This document shows positions 1-8,138 of a stretch of 64,000 nucleotides of DNA, in pieces. This DNA is from Mesorhizobium shangrilense (GTDB lineage: Bacteria; Pseudomonadota; Alphaproteobacteria; Rhizobiales; Rhizobiaceae), in NCBI RefSeq assembly GCF_040537815.1, contig NZ_JBEWSZ010000001.1:4402001-4466000 (forward strand), written 5' to 3'. Under the pieces are notes generated by a model. The model was not told where the DNA came from. It worked only from the letters and a program-made list of their open reading frames with translations, and made no database searches. The first letter of the stretch is position 1; the number at the start of each line of letters is the position of its first letter. The position numbers and the translations under genes were made by a program.

Positions 1-10
1 TGGCCATGGT

Positions 11-610
11 CTATCCCTTCAGAGAGCCCTTGGTGGAGGGAACCGCGTCGGGCTGGCGCGGATCGCGTTCGAGGGCGGCGCGCAGCGCCCGCGCAACCGC
101 CTTGAAGCAGGTCTCGGCGATGTGGTGATTGTTGGCGCCATAGTGGTTGGTCACATGCAAGGTGATGCCGGCATGCTGCGACAGCGCCTGGAAGAATTCG
201 CGCACCAGCTCGGTGTCGAACGTGCCGATCTTCGGCGACGAGAACGATACATTCCAGACCAGGAAGGGGCGGCCGGAGACGTCGACCGCCGCCCGCGTCA
301 GCGTCTCGTCCATGGCAAGGTCGATCGAGGCATAGCGCATGATGCCGCGCCGCTCACCCAGCGCCTTGGTCAACGCCTGGCCGAGCACAATGCCGGTGTC
401 CTCGACCGTGTGGTGGTCGTCGATATGCAGGTCGCCCTTGGCCCTGACGGTCATGTCGATCAACGAATGACGCGACAGCTGGTCGAGCATATGGTCGAAG
501 AAGCCGACGCCGGTCGCCATGTCGGACTTGCCCGATCCGTCGACATGGACCGACACGGAGATATCGGTTTCCCTGGTCTTGCGGCTGACTTCGGCGGAAC
601 GGGGCGACAT
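11..610 (-). CDS. hisB: Imidazoleglycerol-phosphate dehydratase
   Basis: Catalyses the dehydration of imidazole glycerol phosphate to imidazole acetol phosphate in cytoplasmic histidine biosynthesis. The 199-residue protein has the family's metal-binding histidine clusters: [12 protein letters not shown] near residue 38, [10 protein letters not shown] near 63 and [12 protein letters not shown] near 160. Its length fits the monofunctional enzyme, with no phosphatase domain as in the enterobacterial fusion. It is transcribed leftward, so any his partners downstream lie outside the window. A purine-rich AAGGACAAGG precedes the ATG. Three tandem 17-bp repeats sit just upstream. The assignment is secure. 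Confidence 0.97.
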   Translation of the reverse strand: MSPRSAEVSRKTRETDISVSVHVDGSGKSDMATGVGFFDHMLDQLSRHSLIDMTVRAKGDLHIDDHHTVEDTGIVLGQALTKALGERRGIMRYASIDLAMDETLTRAAVDVSGRPFLVWNVSFSSPKIGTFDTELVREFFQALSQHAGITLHVTNHYGANNHHIAETCFKAVARALRAALERDPRQPDAVPSTKGSLKG

Positions 611-631
611 GACCTTGTCCTTGTCCCAGAG

Positions 632-682
632 TTTCAGGGCTTCAAGCGTTTCGGAGCTTCAAGCGTTTCAGGGCTTCAAGCG
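632..682. repeat. Three tandem 17-bp repeats upstream of hisB
   Basis: Three head-to-tail 17-bp units occupy 632-648, 649-665 and 666-682. Units 1 and 3 are identical (TTTCAGGGCTTCAAGCG) and unit 2 differs at two positions. They begin about 20 bp upstream of the hisB start, within its probable 5' untranslated or promoter region, in the 259-bp gap shared with divergent hslV. They may bind a regulator or be slippage products. No function can be assigned. Confidence 0.7.
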
Positions 683-869
683 TTCCATGCTTGAAAACGA
701 GAGCCTTCTAGCAGCATGATCCGGCGATTGCCAGTTGCCATGCCGGGCGGTATCGAGCCCTGGGCAAGGCCGTTTGCAATCGCTGGTCCCATGCATACAT
801 ATGGCCGATCAAAGTCACTCGTAACGCGTCAATCGCCTCCCTGGGATTGATGCTAGTCGGAGCCAATAG

Positions 870-1421
870 ATGTCGAATGAACTGACCATGCACGCCACGA
901 CCATCGTGACGGTGCGCAAGGGCGGCAAGGTGGTGATCGCCGGCGACGGCCAGGTGAGTCTCGGCCAGACCATCATGAAAGGCAACGCCAGGAAAGTGCG
1001 CCGCATCGGCAAGGGCGGCAATGTCATCGCCGGTTTCGCGGGCGCCACAGCGGACGCCTTCACCCTTCTGGAACGTCTTGAGGCCAAGCTCGAACAGTAT
1101 CCCGACCAGCTGACGCGCGCCTGCGTCGAGCTTGCCAAGGACTGGCGCACCGACCGCTACCTGCGCCGGCTGGAGGCGATGATGCTGGTTGCCGACAAGT
1201 CGGTTTCGCTGGCGCTGACCGGCAATGGCGACGTGCTTGAGCCCGAACACGGCGTGATGGCCATCGGCTCGGGCGGCAACTACGCGCTTGCCGCCGCACG
1301 CGCCCTGATGGACACCGACAAGGATGCCGAGGAGATCGCCCGCAGGGCGATGCAGATCGCATCGGATATCTGCGTCTACACCAACAACAATTTCGTCGTC
1401 GAAACGATCGATGCCGCCTGA
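870..1421 (+). CDS. hslV: HslV, peptidase subunit of the HslUV (ClpYQ) protease
   Basis: Threonine peptidase that forms the proteolytic core of the ATP-dependent HslUV protease and degrades misfolded and regulatory proteins in the cytoplasm. The sequence starts with a short propeptide (MSNELTMHA) followed by TTIVTVRK. In the family the first Thr of this motif becomes the catalytic N-terminal nucleophile after processing, here Thr9 or Thr10. GDGQVSLG and [10 protein letters not shown] are typical. The length (183 residues) is normal for rhizobial HslV. GGAG lies 9 bp before the ATG. The ATPase partner hslU is 1.2 kb downstream, separated by two small genes on the same strand. Confidence 0.97.
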   Translation: MSNELTMHATTIVTVRKGGKVVIAGDGQVSLGQTIMKGNARKVRRIGKGGNVIAGFAGATADAFTLLERLEAKLEQYPDQLTRACVELAKDWRTDRYLRRLEAMMLVADKSVSLALTGNGDVLEPEHGVMAIGSGGNYALAAARALMDTDKDAEEIARRAMQIASDICVYTNNNFVVETIDAA

Positions 1422-1428
1422 AGCGGTC

Positions 1429-1477
1429 GGCCATGCTCCCGAAAAATGGAAGCCGGTTTTCGGAAGAGACCATGGCC
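1429..1477. repeat. Rhizobial palindromic intergenic repeat, overlapping a gene start
   Basis: An imperfect palindrome with outer arms GGCCATG and CATGGCC and inner arms around CCGAAAA and GGTTTTCGG. It resembles the element at 59677-59722 and belongs to the short repeats built around CGAAAACCGG that I recognise from rhizobial intergenic regions. Its right arm contains the ATG used by the downstream acetyltransferase gene. Confidence 0.65.
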
Positions 1478-1993
1478 CAGCCAGACCATAACTACGATTT
1501 TCGGCCGGTGACCAAAAGGGACCTGCCGATGATCGCGGCGTGGCTGGCCGAGCCGCATGTCGCCGAATGGTGGGACGATCCGGAGACGGAGATCGCCCGG
1601 ATCCGCGAGCATATCGACAGCATCTCGGTCGAGCCGCTGATCGTCGAACTCGACGGCAAGCCGATCGCCTATCTACAGAGCTATGACCCGCACATGGAGG
1701 ACGGCCATCCCTATGCCGACCAGCCTTTCGGTACGCTGGGAATAGATCTGTCGATCGGCCGGCCGGAGCTGGTCGGCCTCGGGCACGGGCCGGCGATTAT
1801 CAGCCAATTCGTCGAGGAGCTGTTCGAGGAAGGCGCGCCGCGTGTGATCATCGATCCGGACCCCGCCAATGGGCGAGCCATCCGCGCCTATGAAAAGGCG
1901 GGTTTCCGGGCCATTGATCGAAGGCAATCGGTCTATGGCGATGTCGTGCTGATGGCAATCGATGCCGAGGACGACGCGCAAGAGGGGGAATAA
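1472..1993 (+). CDS. GNAT-family N-acetyltransferase
   Basis: Predicted acetyl-CoA-dependent N-acetyltransferase of 173 residues from this start. It resembles the aminoglycoside 6'-acetyltransferase/RimJ-like branch: an N-terminal [16 protein letters not shown] segment, a central GIDLSIG strand, and a C-terminal [16 protein letters not shown] motif typical of GNAT acetyl-CoA-binding folds. The substrate is unknown and an antibiotic-resistance role cannot be inferred. An earlier in-frame ATG at 1433 lies inside the palindromic repeat and would add 13 residues of repeat-encoded sequence, so the ATG at 1472 is preferred. The gene sits between hslV and a DUF2585 gene on the same strand and may be co-transcribed. 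Confidence 0.8.
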   Translation: MAQPDHNYDFRPVTKRDLPMIAAWLAEPHVAEWWDDPETEIARIREHIDSISVEPLIVELDGKPIAYLQSYDPHMEDGHPYADQPFGTLGIDLSIGRPELVGLGHGPAIISQFVEELFEEGAPRVIIDPDPANGRAIRAYEKAGFRAIDRRQSVYGDVVLMAIDAEDDAQEGE

Positions 1994-1998
1994 CGGGC

Positions 1999-2592
1999 AT
2001 GAAAGCAGCGGGCGAGGACCTTTCGGCCTATGAAAACAGCTGGCGCATGGGCCTGCTGATCGTTACCGGCCTGATCCTTTTCCAGGCCGTAGCGCTCTAC
2101 CTCATGGGCCACCCGCCGATCTGCACCTGTGGCTACGTCAAGCTCTGGCACGGCGTGGTGAACAGCTCGGAGAACTCCCAGCACATTACGGACTGGTACA
2201 CCTTCTCGCACATCATCCACGGCTTCCTGTTCTATGCCCTGGCCCGGTACCTGTTCCCCAACTCGCCGATCGGGCTGAGGCTGGCATTCGCGGTCGCGAT
2301 AGAGGGCGGCTGGGAACTGCTGGAGAACAGCCCGTTCATCATCGAGCGCTACCGCGCCGGCACGATCTCGCTGGATTACTATGGCGACAGCATCATCAAT
2401 TCGGTGTCCGACACGCTGGCCATGGTGCTGGGATTTGTGATGGCGCGAAGGCTACCTATATGGGTGATCGTCAGCCTCGCCATCCTCTTCGAACTGGGTA
2501 CCGGTTATCTGATCCGGGACAATCTGACACTCAACGTGATCATGCTGCTGCATCCGTTCGAGGCCATCAAGCAGTGGCAAAGTGGAATTTAG
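1999..2592 (+). CDS. DUF2585 (UPF0314) integral membrane protein
   Basis: A 197-residue protein with about four or five hydrophobic segments, near residues 17-36, 75-95, 130-150 and 155-175. Conserved polar patches stand out: [14 protein letters not shown], the [16 protein letters not shown] segment, and [18 protein letters not shown]. These match the uncharacterised DUF2585 family that I recall lying between hslV and hslU in rhizobia. It is 5 bp downstream of the acetyltransferase and 4 bp upstream of hslU, so it is very probably in the hslVU operon. Function is unknown; the Cys pair in CTC and the conserved His residues hint at metal or redox chemistry, which is speculation. Confidence 0.85.
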   Translation: MKAAGEDLSAYENSWRMGLLIVTGLILFQAVALYLMGHPPICTCGYVKLWHGVVNSSENSQHITDWYTFSHIIHGFLFYALARYLFPNSPIGLRLAFAVAIEGGWELLENSPFIIERYRAGTISLDYYGDSIINSVSDTLAMVLGFVMARRLPIWVIVSLAILFELGTGYLIRDNLTLNVIMLLHPFEAIKQWQSGI

Positions 2593-2596
2593 TGAT

Positions 2597-3910
2597 ATGA
2601 GCACATTCTCCCCCCGCGAAATCGTTTCGGAACTCGACCGCTTCATCATCGGCCAGAAGGACGCCAAGCGCGCCGTGGCCATCGCCTTGCGCAACCGCTG
2701 GCGTCGCCAGCAGCTGGAAGGCCAGATGCGCGAAGAGGTGATGCCGAAGAACATCCTGATGATCGGCCCGACGGGCGTCGGCAAGACCGAAATATCGCGC
2801 CGCCTGGCGCGGCTTGCCGGAGCACCCTTCGTCAAGGTCGAGGCGACCAAGTTCACCGAAGTCGGCTATGTCGGCCGCGACGTCGAGCAGATCATCCGCG
2901 ATCTCGTCGAGATCGCCATTGGCCTGGTACGCGAGAAGATGCGCGAGGACGTCAAGGCACGCGCCCACATCAACGCCGAGGAACGCGTGCTGGAAGCGCT
3001 CGTCGGCAAGACGGCGAGCCCGGCGACGCGCGATAGCTTCCGCAAGAAGCTGCGCGACGGCGAACTCGACGACAAGGAGATCGAGATCGAGGTGGCCGAT
3101 ACCGGCAATGGCGGCATGCCCGGCTTCGAGATCCCCGGCATGCCGGGCGCCAATATCGGCGTGCTCAACATCAACGACATGCTGTCGAAGGCGATGGGCG
3201 GCAAGAAGACCAAGTCGCGCAAGACGACGGTGAAGGAATCCTACGCGCTGCTGGTTGGCGACGAATCCGACAAGCTGCTCGACCAGGACGAGGTCGTGCG
3301 CCGGGCACTGGACGCCACGGAGAATGACGGCATCGTCTTCCTCGACGAGATCGACAAGATCGCGTCGCGTGAAGGCGGCATGGGCGCCGGCGTTTCTCGC
3401 GAAGGCGTGCAGCGCGACCTGCTGCCGCTGATCGAAGGCACCACGGTGGCAACCAAGTACGGACCGTTGAAGACGGACCACATCCTGTTTATCGCCTCCG
3501 GCGCGTTCCATGTGTCGAAGCCATCCGACCTGCTGCCCGAGCTGCAGGGACGCCTGCCGATCCGCGTCGAGTTGCGCGCGCTGGAGAAGGACGATTTCGT
3601 CCGCATCCTGACCGAGACCGAGGCGAGCCTGATCAAGCAGTATATCGCGCTGATGAAGACCGAGGGCGTCGATCTGACCTTCACCGATGATGCCATCGAT
3701 TCGCTCGCCGGCATCGCCGTCGACCTCAACGCCAGCGTCGAGAATATCGGGGCCCGGCGGCTGCAGACGGTGATGGAGCGGGTGCTGGACGAGATCTCCT
3801 ACGACGCGCCCGACCGCAATGGCACCTCTGTCACCATCGACGCCGCCTATGTGGAAAAGCATGTCGGCGACCTGTCGCGAAACACCGACCTGTCGCGATT
3901 CATTCTGTAA
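2597..3910 (+). CDS. hslU: HslU, ATPase subunit of the HslUV protease
   Basis: AAA+ unfoldase that recognises substrates and feeds them to HslV. The 437-residue protein has Walker A GPTGVGKT at residues 57-64, Walker B VFLDEIDK near 250, the family-specific insertion (I domain) between them, and sensor 2 in [18 protein letters not shown] near the C-terminus. It ends in the typical short C-terminal tail (DLSRFIL) that docks into HslV. The ATG at 2597 is preferred over an in-frame GTG at 2582, which would overlap the DUF2585 gene. A strong hairpin follows the stop codon. Confidence 0.97.
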   Translation: MSTFSPREIVSELDRFIIGQKDAKRAVAIALRNRWRRQQLEGQMREEVMPKNILMIGPTGVGKTEISRRLARLAGAPFVKVEATKFTEVGYVGRDVEQIIRDLVEIAIGLVREKMREDVKARAHINAEERVLEALVGKTASPATRDSFRKKLRDGELDDKEIEIEVADTGNGGMPGFEIPGMPGANIGVLNINDMLSKAMGGKKTKSRKTTVKESYALLVGDESDKLLDQDEVVRRALDATENDGIVFLDEIDKIASREGGMGAGVSREGVQRDLLPLIEGTTVATKYGPLKTDHILFIASGAFHVSKPSDLLPELQGRLPIRVELRALEKDDFVRILTETEASLIKQYIALMKTEGVDLTFTDDAIDSLAGIAVDLNASVENIGARRLQTVMERVLDEISYDAPDRNGTSVTIDAAYVEKHVGDLSRNTDLSRFIL

Positions 3911-3924
3911 AGGACGGCAGAATT

Positions 3925-3951
3925 GCAGCGCCGGGCTTGTTCCGGCGCTGC
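3925..3951 (+). terminator. Hairpin downstream of hslU
   Basis: A perfect 10-bp GC-rich stem, GCAGCGCCGG paired with CCGGCGCTGC, with a 7-nt loop, begins 14 bp after the hslU stop codon. No clear T-run follows, so it is either a weak terminator or an mRNA 3'-end stabilising structure. Confidence 0.55.
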
Positions 3952-4071
3952 CGATAGATGTGTGGCCAAATGGAAGCAACTGGCCAGCTTTTGCCTTGCT
4001 GAAGCATGCAGCCCTCGACTCGCCAGGCGGCTTTACCTAGTTTGCCCCGCAAGACTTACAGGCGGCGGCGC

Positions 4072-5031
4072 ATGAAGAAACTGATCCTTGTCATCCTTGG
4101 CTTGACGCTTGCGGCGACGCTGTTCGCCGCGGAAGCAGCGACATTGGTGCCGCCGGGAAACCGCAATGCCGAGCAGCCGGACATACCGGGAGCCTCGAGC
4201 CGGCGCACGCAGGCGACAAACACCACCTTCCAGGCGAAATACCGCAAGGTCTACGCGCTGCTGCAGAGTGACGCCGATCTCCGCGCCAAGATCAGGAAGG
4301 CTGCAACCGCCTATGGCATCGATCCAATGCATATTGTCGGCGCCATCGTTGGCGAGCACACCTACAATGTCGATGCCTACGATCGGCTGCAGACCTACTA
4401 CGTCAAGGCAATCTCCTATCTGACCAGCAAGCTCTCCTTCGCCTATAGCGGTGAAGACATCACGGATTTCGTGCAGAGGCCCGAATTCAAGACATGCGCT
4501 GGAATGTCGGACAGTTACGATCTGTGGGAGTGCCGCGAGCAGGTGTGGAACCATTCCTTCCGCGGCAAGAGCGTCGGGGGCACAAGCTTTCCCGACGACC
4601 GTTTCGGCGCCACCTTCTTCCAACCCTACTATGCCGGACAGACGTTCGGACTTGGCCAGCTCAATCCCCTGACCGCCCTGCAGATGAGCGATCTCGTGCA
4701 CAGGATTTCAGGCCTGCCGAAGCTCGACGTCAGTGATCCCAATGCCGTCTACAAGACCATCATGGATCCGGACCTGACGCTGCCCTATGTGGCCGCCACG
4801 ATCAGGAAGTCGATCGATGCCTACAAGAGCATCGCCGGCTTCGATATTTCCGGCAACCCCGGCCTCACCGCCACGCTCTACAATGTCGGCAACCCGGAAC
4901 AGCGCGCCTATGCGCTGAAGGCCGAGAACGACAAGCGCCGCGCCGCCGGCGAACCGGAAAAGCTGCCCGAGGAGAATTACTACGGCTGGCTGGTGAACGA
5001 TAAGCTGCCGGAGCTCAAGGCTCTGTTTTAG
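4072..5031 (+). CDS. DUF1402 secreted protein, lysozyme-like
   Basis: A 319-residue protein with an N-terminal signal peptide (MKKLILVILGLTLAATLFAAEA). It matches my memory of DUF1402, an uncharacterised family near hslU in rhizobia. Between residues 75 and 215 the layout recalls lytic transglycosylases: a Glu in IVGEHTYN (family catalytic-Glu-like), then FGLGQLNPLTALQM, similar to the G-L-x-Q motif after the active site, and a later TLYNVGNPEQRA segment. A periplasmic peptidoglycan-cleaving or -binding role is therefore inferred, not shown. The ATG at 4072 is chosen because the signal peptide begins there; the 22 codons upstream are Arg-rich and unlikely. Confidence 0.75.
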   Translation: MKKLILVILGLTLAATLFAAEAATLVPPGNRNAEQPDIPGASSRRTQATNTTFQAKYRKVYALLQSDADLRAKIRKAATAYGIDPMHIVGAIVGEHTYNVDAYDRLQTYYVKAISYLTSKLSFAYSGEDITDFVQRPEFKTCAGMSDSYDLWECREQVWNHSFRGKSVGGTSFPDDRFGATFFQPYYAGQTFGLGQLNPLTALQMSDLVHRISGLPKLDVSDPNAVYKTIMDPDLTLPYVAATIRKSIDAYKSIAGFDISGNPGLTATLYNVGNPEQRAYALKAENDKRRAAGEPEKLPEENYYGWLVNDKLPELKALF

Positions 5032-5072
5032 GCGTAGGAGCTCGAGACGGGAGCGACCCTTCAAACAGGTCT

Positions 5073-5244
5073 GCGCCGCCCCTCATTGCCCTGCCGGGCA
5101 TTTCTCCCCGTATAGTGACGGGGAGAAAGACGTTTTCGCGGATGTTTTCGCCAATTTTCAACGTTGCAGAGCGCCGAGGTTGCGGCACCTTCTCCCCGTC
5201 ACTATACGGGGAGAAGGTGCCGGCAGGCAGATGAGGGGCAGCGC
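5073..5244. repeat. Inverted pair of palindromic intergenic repeats
   Basis: Two copies of one element face each other. The right copy (5184-5244) contains a CTTCTCCCCGT/ACGGGGAGAAG hairpin around CACTAT, followed by GGTGCCGGCAGGCAGATGAG and GGGCAGCGCC. The left copy (about 5073-5128) is the same element reversed with a few changes. About 55 bp of unrelated sequence separates them. A third copy lies at 23238-23293. The pair fills most of the 239-bp convergent gap between the DUF1402 gene and the mocF-like gene and could fold into a long RNA stem. No gene is seen here. Confidence 0.8.
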
Positions 5245-5270
5245 CAACGCTTGCAATTGACCCCGATAGT

Positions 5271-6500
5271 TCACGCCGCCAGCAAGGACTTCAACTTGAC
5301 CTCTTGCGAGCCAAGCGCCTCCGGCGCCGGCTTCGCCCGCTTGCCGATCAGCATCTCGGCCAGCCTGATGTCGCGGGCGACCGCGTTGCCGGGGCCGATG
5401 CCGCTGGCCGCGACCAGCCTGCCGTCCTCAGCCAGATGGAACAGGATGAAGGCGCCGTCGCCGAGATCGCGGCGGACAACGCTGCTTCCCTCATCCGAAA
5501 GCCCGGCGATCTGCAGGGTGAGGCCATATTGATCCGACCAGAACCACGGCACCGCCGCGTGGGCCTCGCCGGCGCCCAGCATATTCCTCGCTGCCAACGC
5601 GCCCTGTTCCTGTGCATTGCGCCAGGCTTCCAGCCGCACGCGGCGGCCGCCATAGACCGCAAGCGGGAAGGAACAGCAGTCGCCGGCGGCGAAGATATCG
5701 GGATCGCCGGTGCGAAGCTCGGCATCGACGGCGATGCCGTTTTCGATGGTCAGGCCGGCCTCGGCGGCGAGCGCGGTCACCGGCACCGCGCCGATGCCGA
5801 TCACAGCAAGGTCGGCGACGACATCCCGGCCGCCGGTCAGCGAGATACGAACTTGCGCCCCGTCATCGAGGATGGCTGCGATGCCATCGCCGCAAACTAT
5901 GTCCACGCCTTCGGCGACATGCGCCTGATGGATGATTTCGGCGATCTCGGCCGGCACGCCACGCATCAGGATGCGCGGCTGCGCCTCGATGACGTTGACA
6001 TCAGCGCCCAGCTTGCGCGCGGCGGCCGCCAGCTCCAGGCCGATGAAGCCGCCGCCAACGATCGCGATGCGGTTGCCGGACTTCAGATGCGCACGGATGG
6101 CCAGCGCGTCGGCGAAGGTCCTCAGATAAACGCAGCGCGAACCCAGGCCCGGCATCGGCAGTTTGCGCGGCGTCGAGCCTGTCGCCAGCAGCAGCTTGTC
6201 ATAGGCAAGGACCGAGCCGTCCGACAGGCGCACCGTGTGCGCGGCGCGGTCGATCGCCACGGCCTGAATGGTATGGATATGCCGGATCGAGCGCTTCGCC
6301 AGCATCTCGTCGCTGACGATCGCCTTGATCGCGGGCGCATCGCCGACCATCGCGTCCTTGGACAGCGGTGGCCGCTCATATGGCAGATGCGGCTCGTCGC
6401 CGACCAGCGTCACCGGCCCCTCATAGCCGAGGTCTCGCAGCGCAAGGGCGGCGCGCCCCCCGCATTCGCCGGCGCCGATGATGACCATCCCCTTCGTCAT
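5271..6500 (-). CDS. mocF: MocF-like FAD-dependent ferredoxin reductase
   Basis: NAD(P)H-dependent ferredoxin reductase expected to pass electrons to the Rieske ferredoxin encoded just upstream. The 409-residue protein begins with the FAD-binding motif VIIGAGECGGRAAL, has the second Rossmann motif IAIVGGGFIGLELAA near residue 150 for NAD(P)H, and FAAGDCCSF near 275 for FAD contact. These features match the class of reductases serving Rieske and P450 systems. The ATG at 6500 is 4 bp after the ferredoxin stop codon. The gene order oxygenase-ferredoxin-reductase equals mocD-mocE-mocF, the rhizopine genes reported from Rhizobium leguminosarum. The symbol follows that synteny; the substrate is inferred. 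Confidence 0.85.
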   Translation of the reverse strand: MTKGMVIIGAGECGGRAALALRDLGYEGPVTLVGDEPHLPYERPPLSKDAMVGDAPAIKAIVSDEMLAKRSIRHIHTIQAVAIDRAAHTVRLSDGSVLAYDKLLLATGSTPRKLPMPGLGSRCVYLRTFADALAIRAHLKSGNRIAIVGGGFIGLELAAAARKLGADVNVIEAQPRILMRGVPAEIAEIIHQAHVAEGVDIVCGDGIAAILDDGAQVRISLTGGRDVVADLAVIGIGAVPVTALAAEAGLTIENGIAVDAELRTGDPDIFAAGDCCSFPLAVYGGRRVRLEAWRNAQEQGALAARNMLGAGEAHAAVPWFWSDQYGLTLQIAGLSDEGSSVVRRDLGDGAFILFHLAEDGRLVAASGIGPGNAVARDIRLAEMLIGKRAKPAPEALGSQEVKLKSLLAA

Positions 6501-6504
6501 GCCA

Positions 6505-6819
6505 TCATCCGATCTGCACGAGGACTTTGCCGGCGTCGACCTTGACCGGATAGGTCTTGAGGTTGACGCAGACCGGCGCGCCCCGGGCCGCGCCCGTCTT
6601 GTAGTTGAAGCGGCCATTGTGCTTGGGGCATTCGATGATGTCGTCCATCACCAGCCCGTCGGCCAAGTGCACCTTCTCATGCGTGCACAGGCCATCGGTG
6701 GCGAAGAATTCGTCGTCCGGCGAACGGTAGATGGCGAAGGTGCGGCCGCCATGATCGAACCGCATCACATCCTCTTCGTCGATATCCGTGGCGTCACACG
6801 CCTCGACCCAGTCGCTCAT
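6505..6819 (-). CDS. mocE: MocE-like Rieske [2Fe-2S] ferredoxin
   Basis: A 104-residue soluble Rieske-type ferredoxin that carries electrons from the MocF-like reductase to the MocD-like oxygenase. The two cluster-binding motifs are complete: C45-x-H47 in GLCTHEKV and C64-x-x-H67 in ECPKHNGRF. The start at 6819 is preferred over an upstream in-frame ATG because MSDWVEAC begins at the usual family position and a GGGAGGATC-like ribosome binding site precedes it. It lies between mocD and mocF in one tight leftward operon. Confidence 0.9.
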   Translation of the reverse strand: MSDWVEACDATDIDEEDVMRFDHGGRTFAIYRSPDDEFFATDGLCTHEKVHLADGLVMDDIIECPKHNGRFNYKTGAARGAPVCVNLKTYPVKVDAGKVLVQIG

Positions 6820-6860
6820 TGATCCTCCCGATGGAACTCTGTGCCCGGCCCGGGCTGATG

Positions 6861-7967
6861 TCATTCCGCGGCCATCGCGGCGTCGGTGTGAAAATCCTCG
6901 CGATAGGGCTTTGCGGTCGGCGGCAGCTCGCGCTTGATGAAATAGTCTTCATTGCGCAACTGGCGCAGGAAGGCAGGGATCATTTCGCGATAGCCGGCGA
7001 GGATCGATGGCGTCGGCGCCGGCAGATCATGCTTGATCAGCGCGTGAAGCTTCGGCAGCGCGTGATAGGGCACCATCGGGAACATGTGATGCTCCACATG
7101 GTAGTTCATGTTCCAGTAGATGAAGCGGCTGATCGGGTTCATGTAGACGGTGCGGCTGTTCAGCCGATGGTCGGTGACGTTCTCGGCCAGGCCGCCATGC
7201 TGCAGCAGGCCGACCATGACGTGATGCCAGGCACCATAGAGCCTGGGCAGGCCCACCAGCATCAGGGGCAGGAACGAGCCTGTATAGGCAGCCAACGCAA
7301 TGGTCGCGGCATAGATCGCCGTCCAGATGCGGGCGATGCGGATCGCCTTTGGCTGCTCCTGCTCGGGAATGAAGGTCTTTTCCGACGGGCTGATGATGCC
7401 GGCCGCGTTGCGCAGCATATCGCTCATGGCACGCCACGCGTCGAGCACGCCGACGAAACCGAGGATGACGCGCAGCAGATCCGGCGGTCGCATGACGGAA
7501 ATCTCGGGGTCGCGGCCGACGATGATCGTGTCGGTGTGGTGGCGCGTGTGGCTCCAGCGCCAGGTCACCGGGTTGCGCATGATCATGAAGCAGGCGATCT
7601 GATAGATCACATCATTCATCCACTGCGTCCTGAAGGCGGTGCCATGGCCGCATTCATGCCAGCGTGAATCCGTCGAGGAGCCGTAGAGGACGCCATAGAC
7701 GAAGAAGAACGGCACGCACCACCATGTGCCCCAGAACCAGACGCCACCGGCGGCGCTCAAGATCAGGGCGGCGAGCCAGATGATGGTGTCGCGGATCGCA
7801 GGGCCGTCGGAGCGCTGCATCAGCTCCTTCATCTGCTTGCGCGGGATGTCGGTATGGTACCATTCGGCGGCCGATAGCCCGTTCTCGACGGCGAGCTTCG
7901 CATCGCGGCCGATCAGGCTGTAATCGCGCCGGGACGGCGTTGCGGATGCGGATAATGTTGCTTCCAT
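6861..7967 (-). CDS. mocD: MocD-like desaturase-fold oxygenase
   Basis: Membrane di-iron enzyme of the fatty acid desaturase/alkane hydroxylase fold, 368 residues. Histidine boxes are HECGHG near residue 105, HTRHH near 140 and HVEHH near 290; together they supply the di-iron ligands. Hydrophobic segments flank the boxes. With its own Rieske ferredoxin and reductase it forms a three-component system like MocDEF, implicated in demethylating the rhizopine 3-O-methyl-scyllo-inosamine. The neighbouring inositol dehydrogenase and sugar transporter fit that role; lipid desaturation is the alternative. The ATG at 7967 is chosen because GGAGG lies 8 bp upstream; a GTG at 8018 would add 17 residues. 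Confidence 0.8.
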   Translation of the reverse strand: MEATLSASATPSRRDYSLIGRDAKLAVENGLSAAEWYHTDIPRKQMKELMQRSDGPAIRDTIIWLAALILSAAGGVWFWGTWWCVPFFFVYGVLYGSSTDSRWHECGHGTAFRTQWMNDVIYQIACFMIMRNPVTWRWSHTRHHTDTIIVGRDPEISVMRPPDLLRVILGFVGVLDAWRAMSDMLRNAAGIISPSEKTFIPEQEQPKAIRIARIWTAIYAATIALAAYTGSFLPLMLVGLPRLYGAWHHVMVGLLQHGGLAENVTDHRLNSRTVYMNPISRFIYWNMNYHVEHHMFPMVPYHALPKLHALIKHDLPAPTPSILAGYREMIPAFLRQLRNEDYFIKRELPPTAKPYREDFHTDAAMAAE

Positions 7968-8073
7968 CGTGATTGCCTCCGTGGGCACGACATCCGTGAG
8001 GGCGAGTTCCCGCATCACAGGTGTTTATTCCCCGCAAAATAACGCCAAGCGATGATAGGCTCAATATCAGAAA

Positions 8074-8086
8074 GATAGTTTCTATC
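8074..8086. promoter_or_regulatory. Candidate operator palindrome, mocD/lacI divergent promoter
   Basis: A perfect inverted repeat GATAG-TTT-CTATC lies in the AT-rich 171-bp gap between the divergent mocD-like and LacI genes. It is a natural candidate for autoregulatory binding by the LacI protein, although it lacks the central CG common in LacI-family operators. A second, weaker repeat (ATCAT/ATGAT) lies just to its right. Confidence 0.4.
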
Positions 8087-8138
8087 ATTTCCCATCAGAA
8101 TGATGTATCGTTGAGTCAGGCAATCAGGCAGGAAACTC

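Noticed and set aside
1433..1471. Earlier start codon for the GNAT acetyltransferase
   Set aside because: The extra 13 codons lie inside a palindromic intergenic repeat and lack a ribosome binding site.
2567..3979. Long open frame antisense to hslU
   Set aside because: It mirrors hslU on the other strand, a usual effect of high GC at third codon positions. It has a Leu/Asp/Arg-rich, low-complexity composition and no recognisable motif.
5304..6545. Long open frame antisense to the mocF-like gene
   Set aside because: It overlaps a gene with complete cofactor motifs and has Arg/Asp-rich shadow composition.
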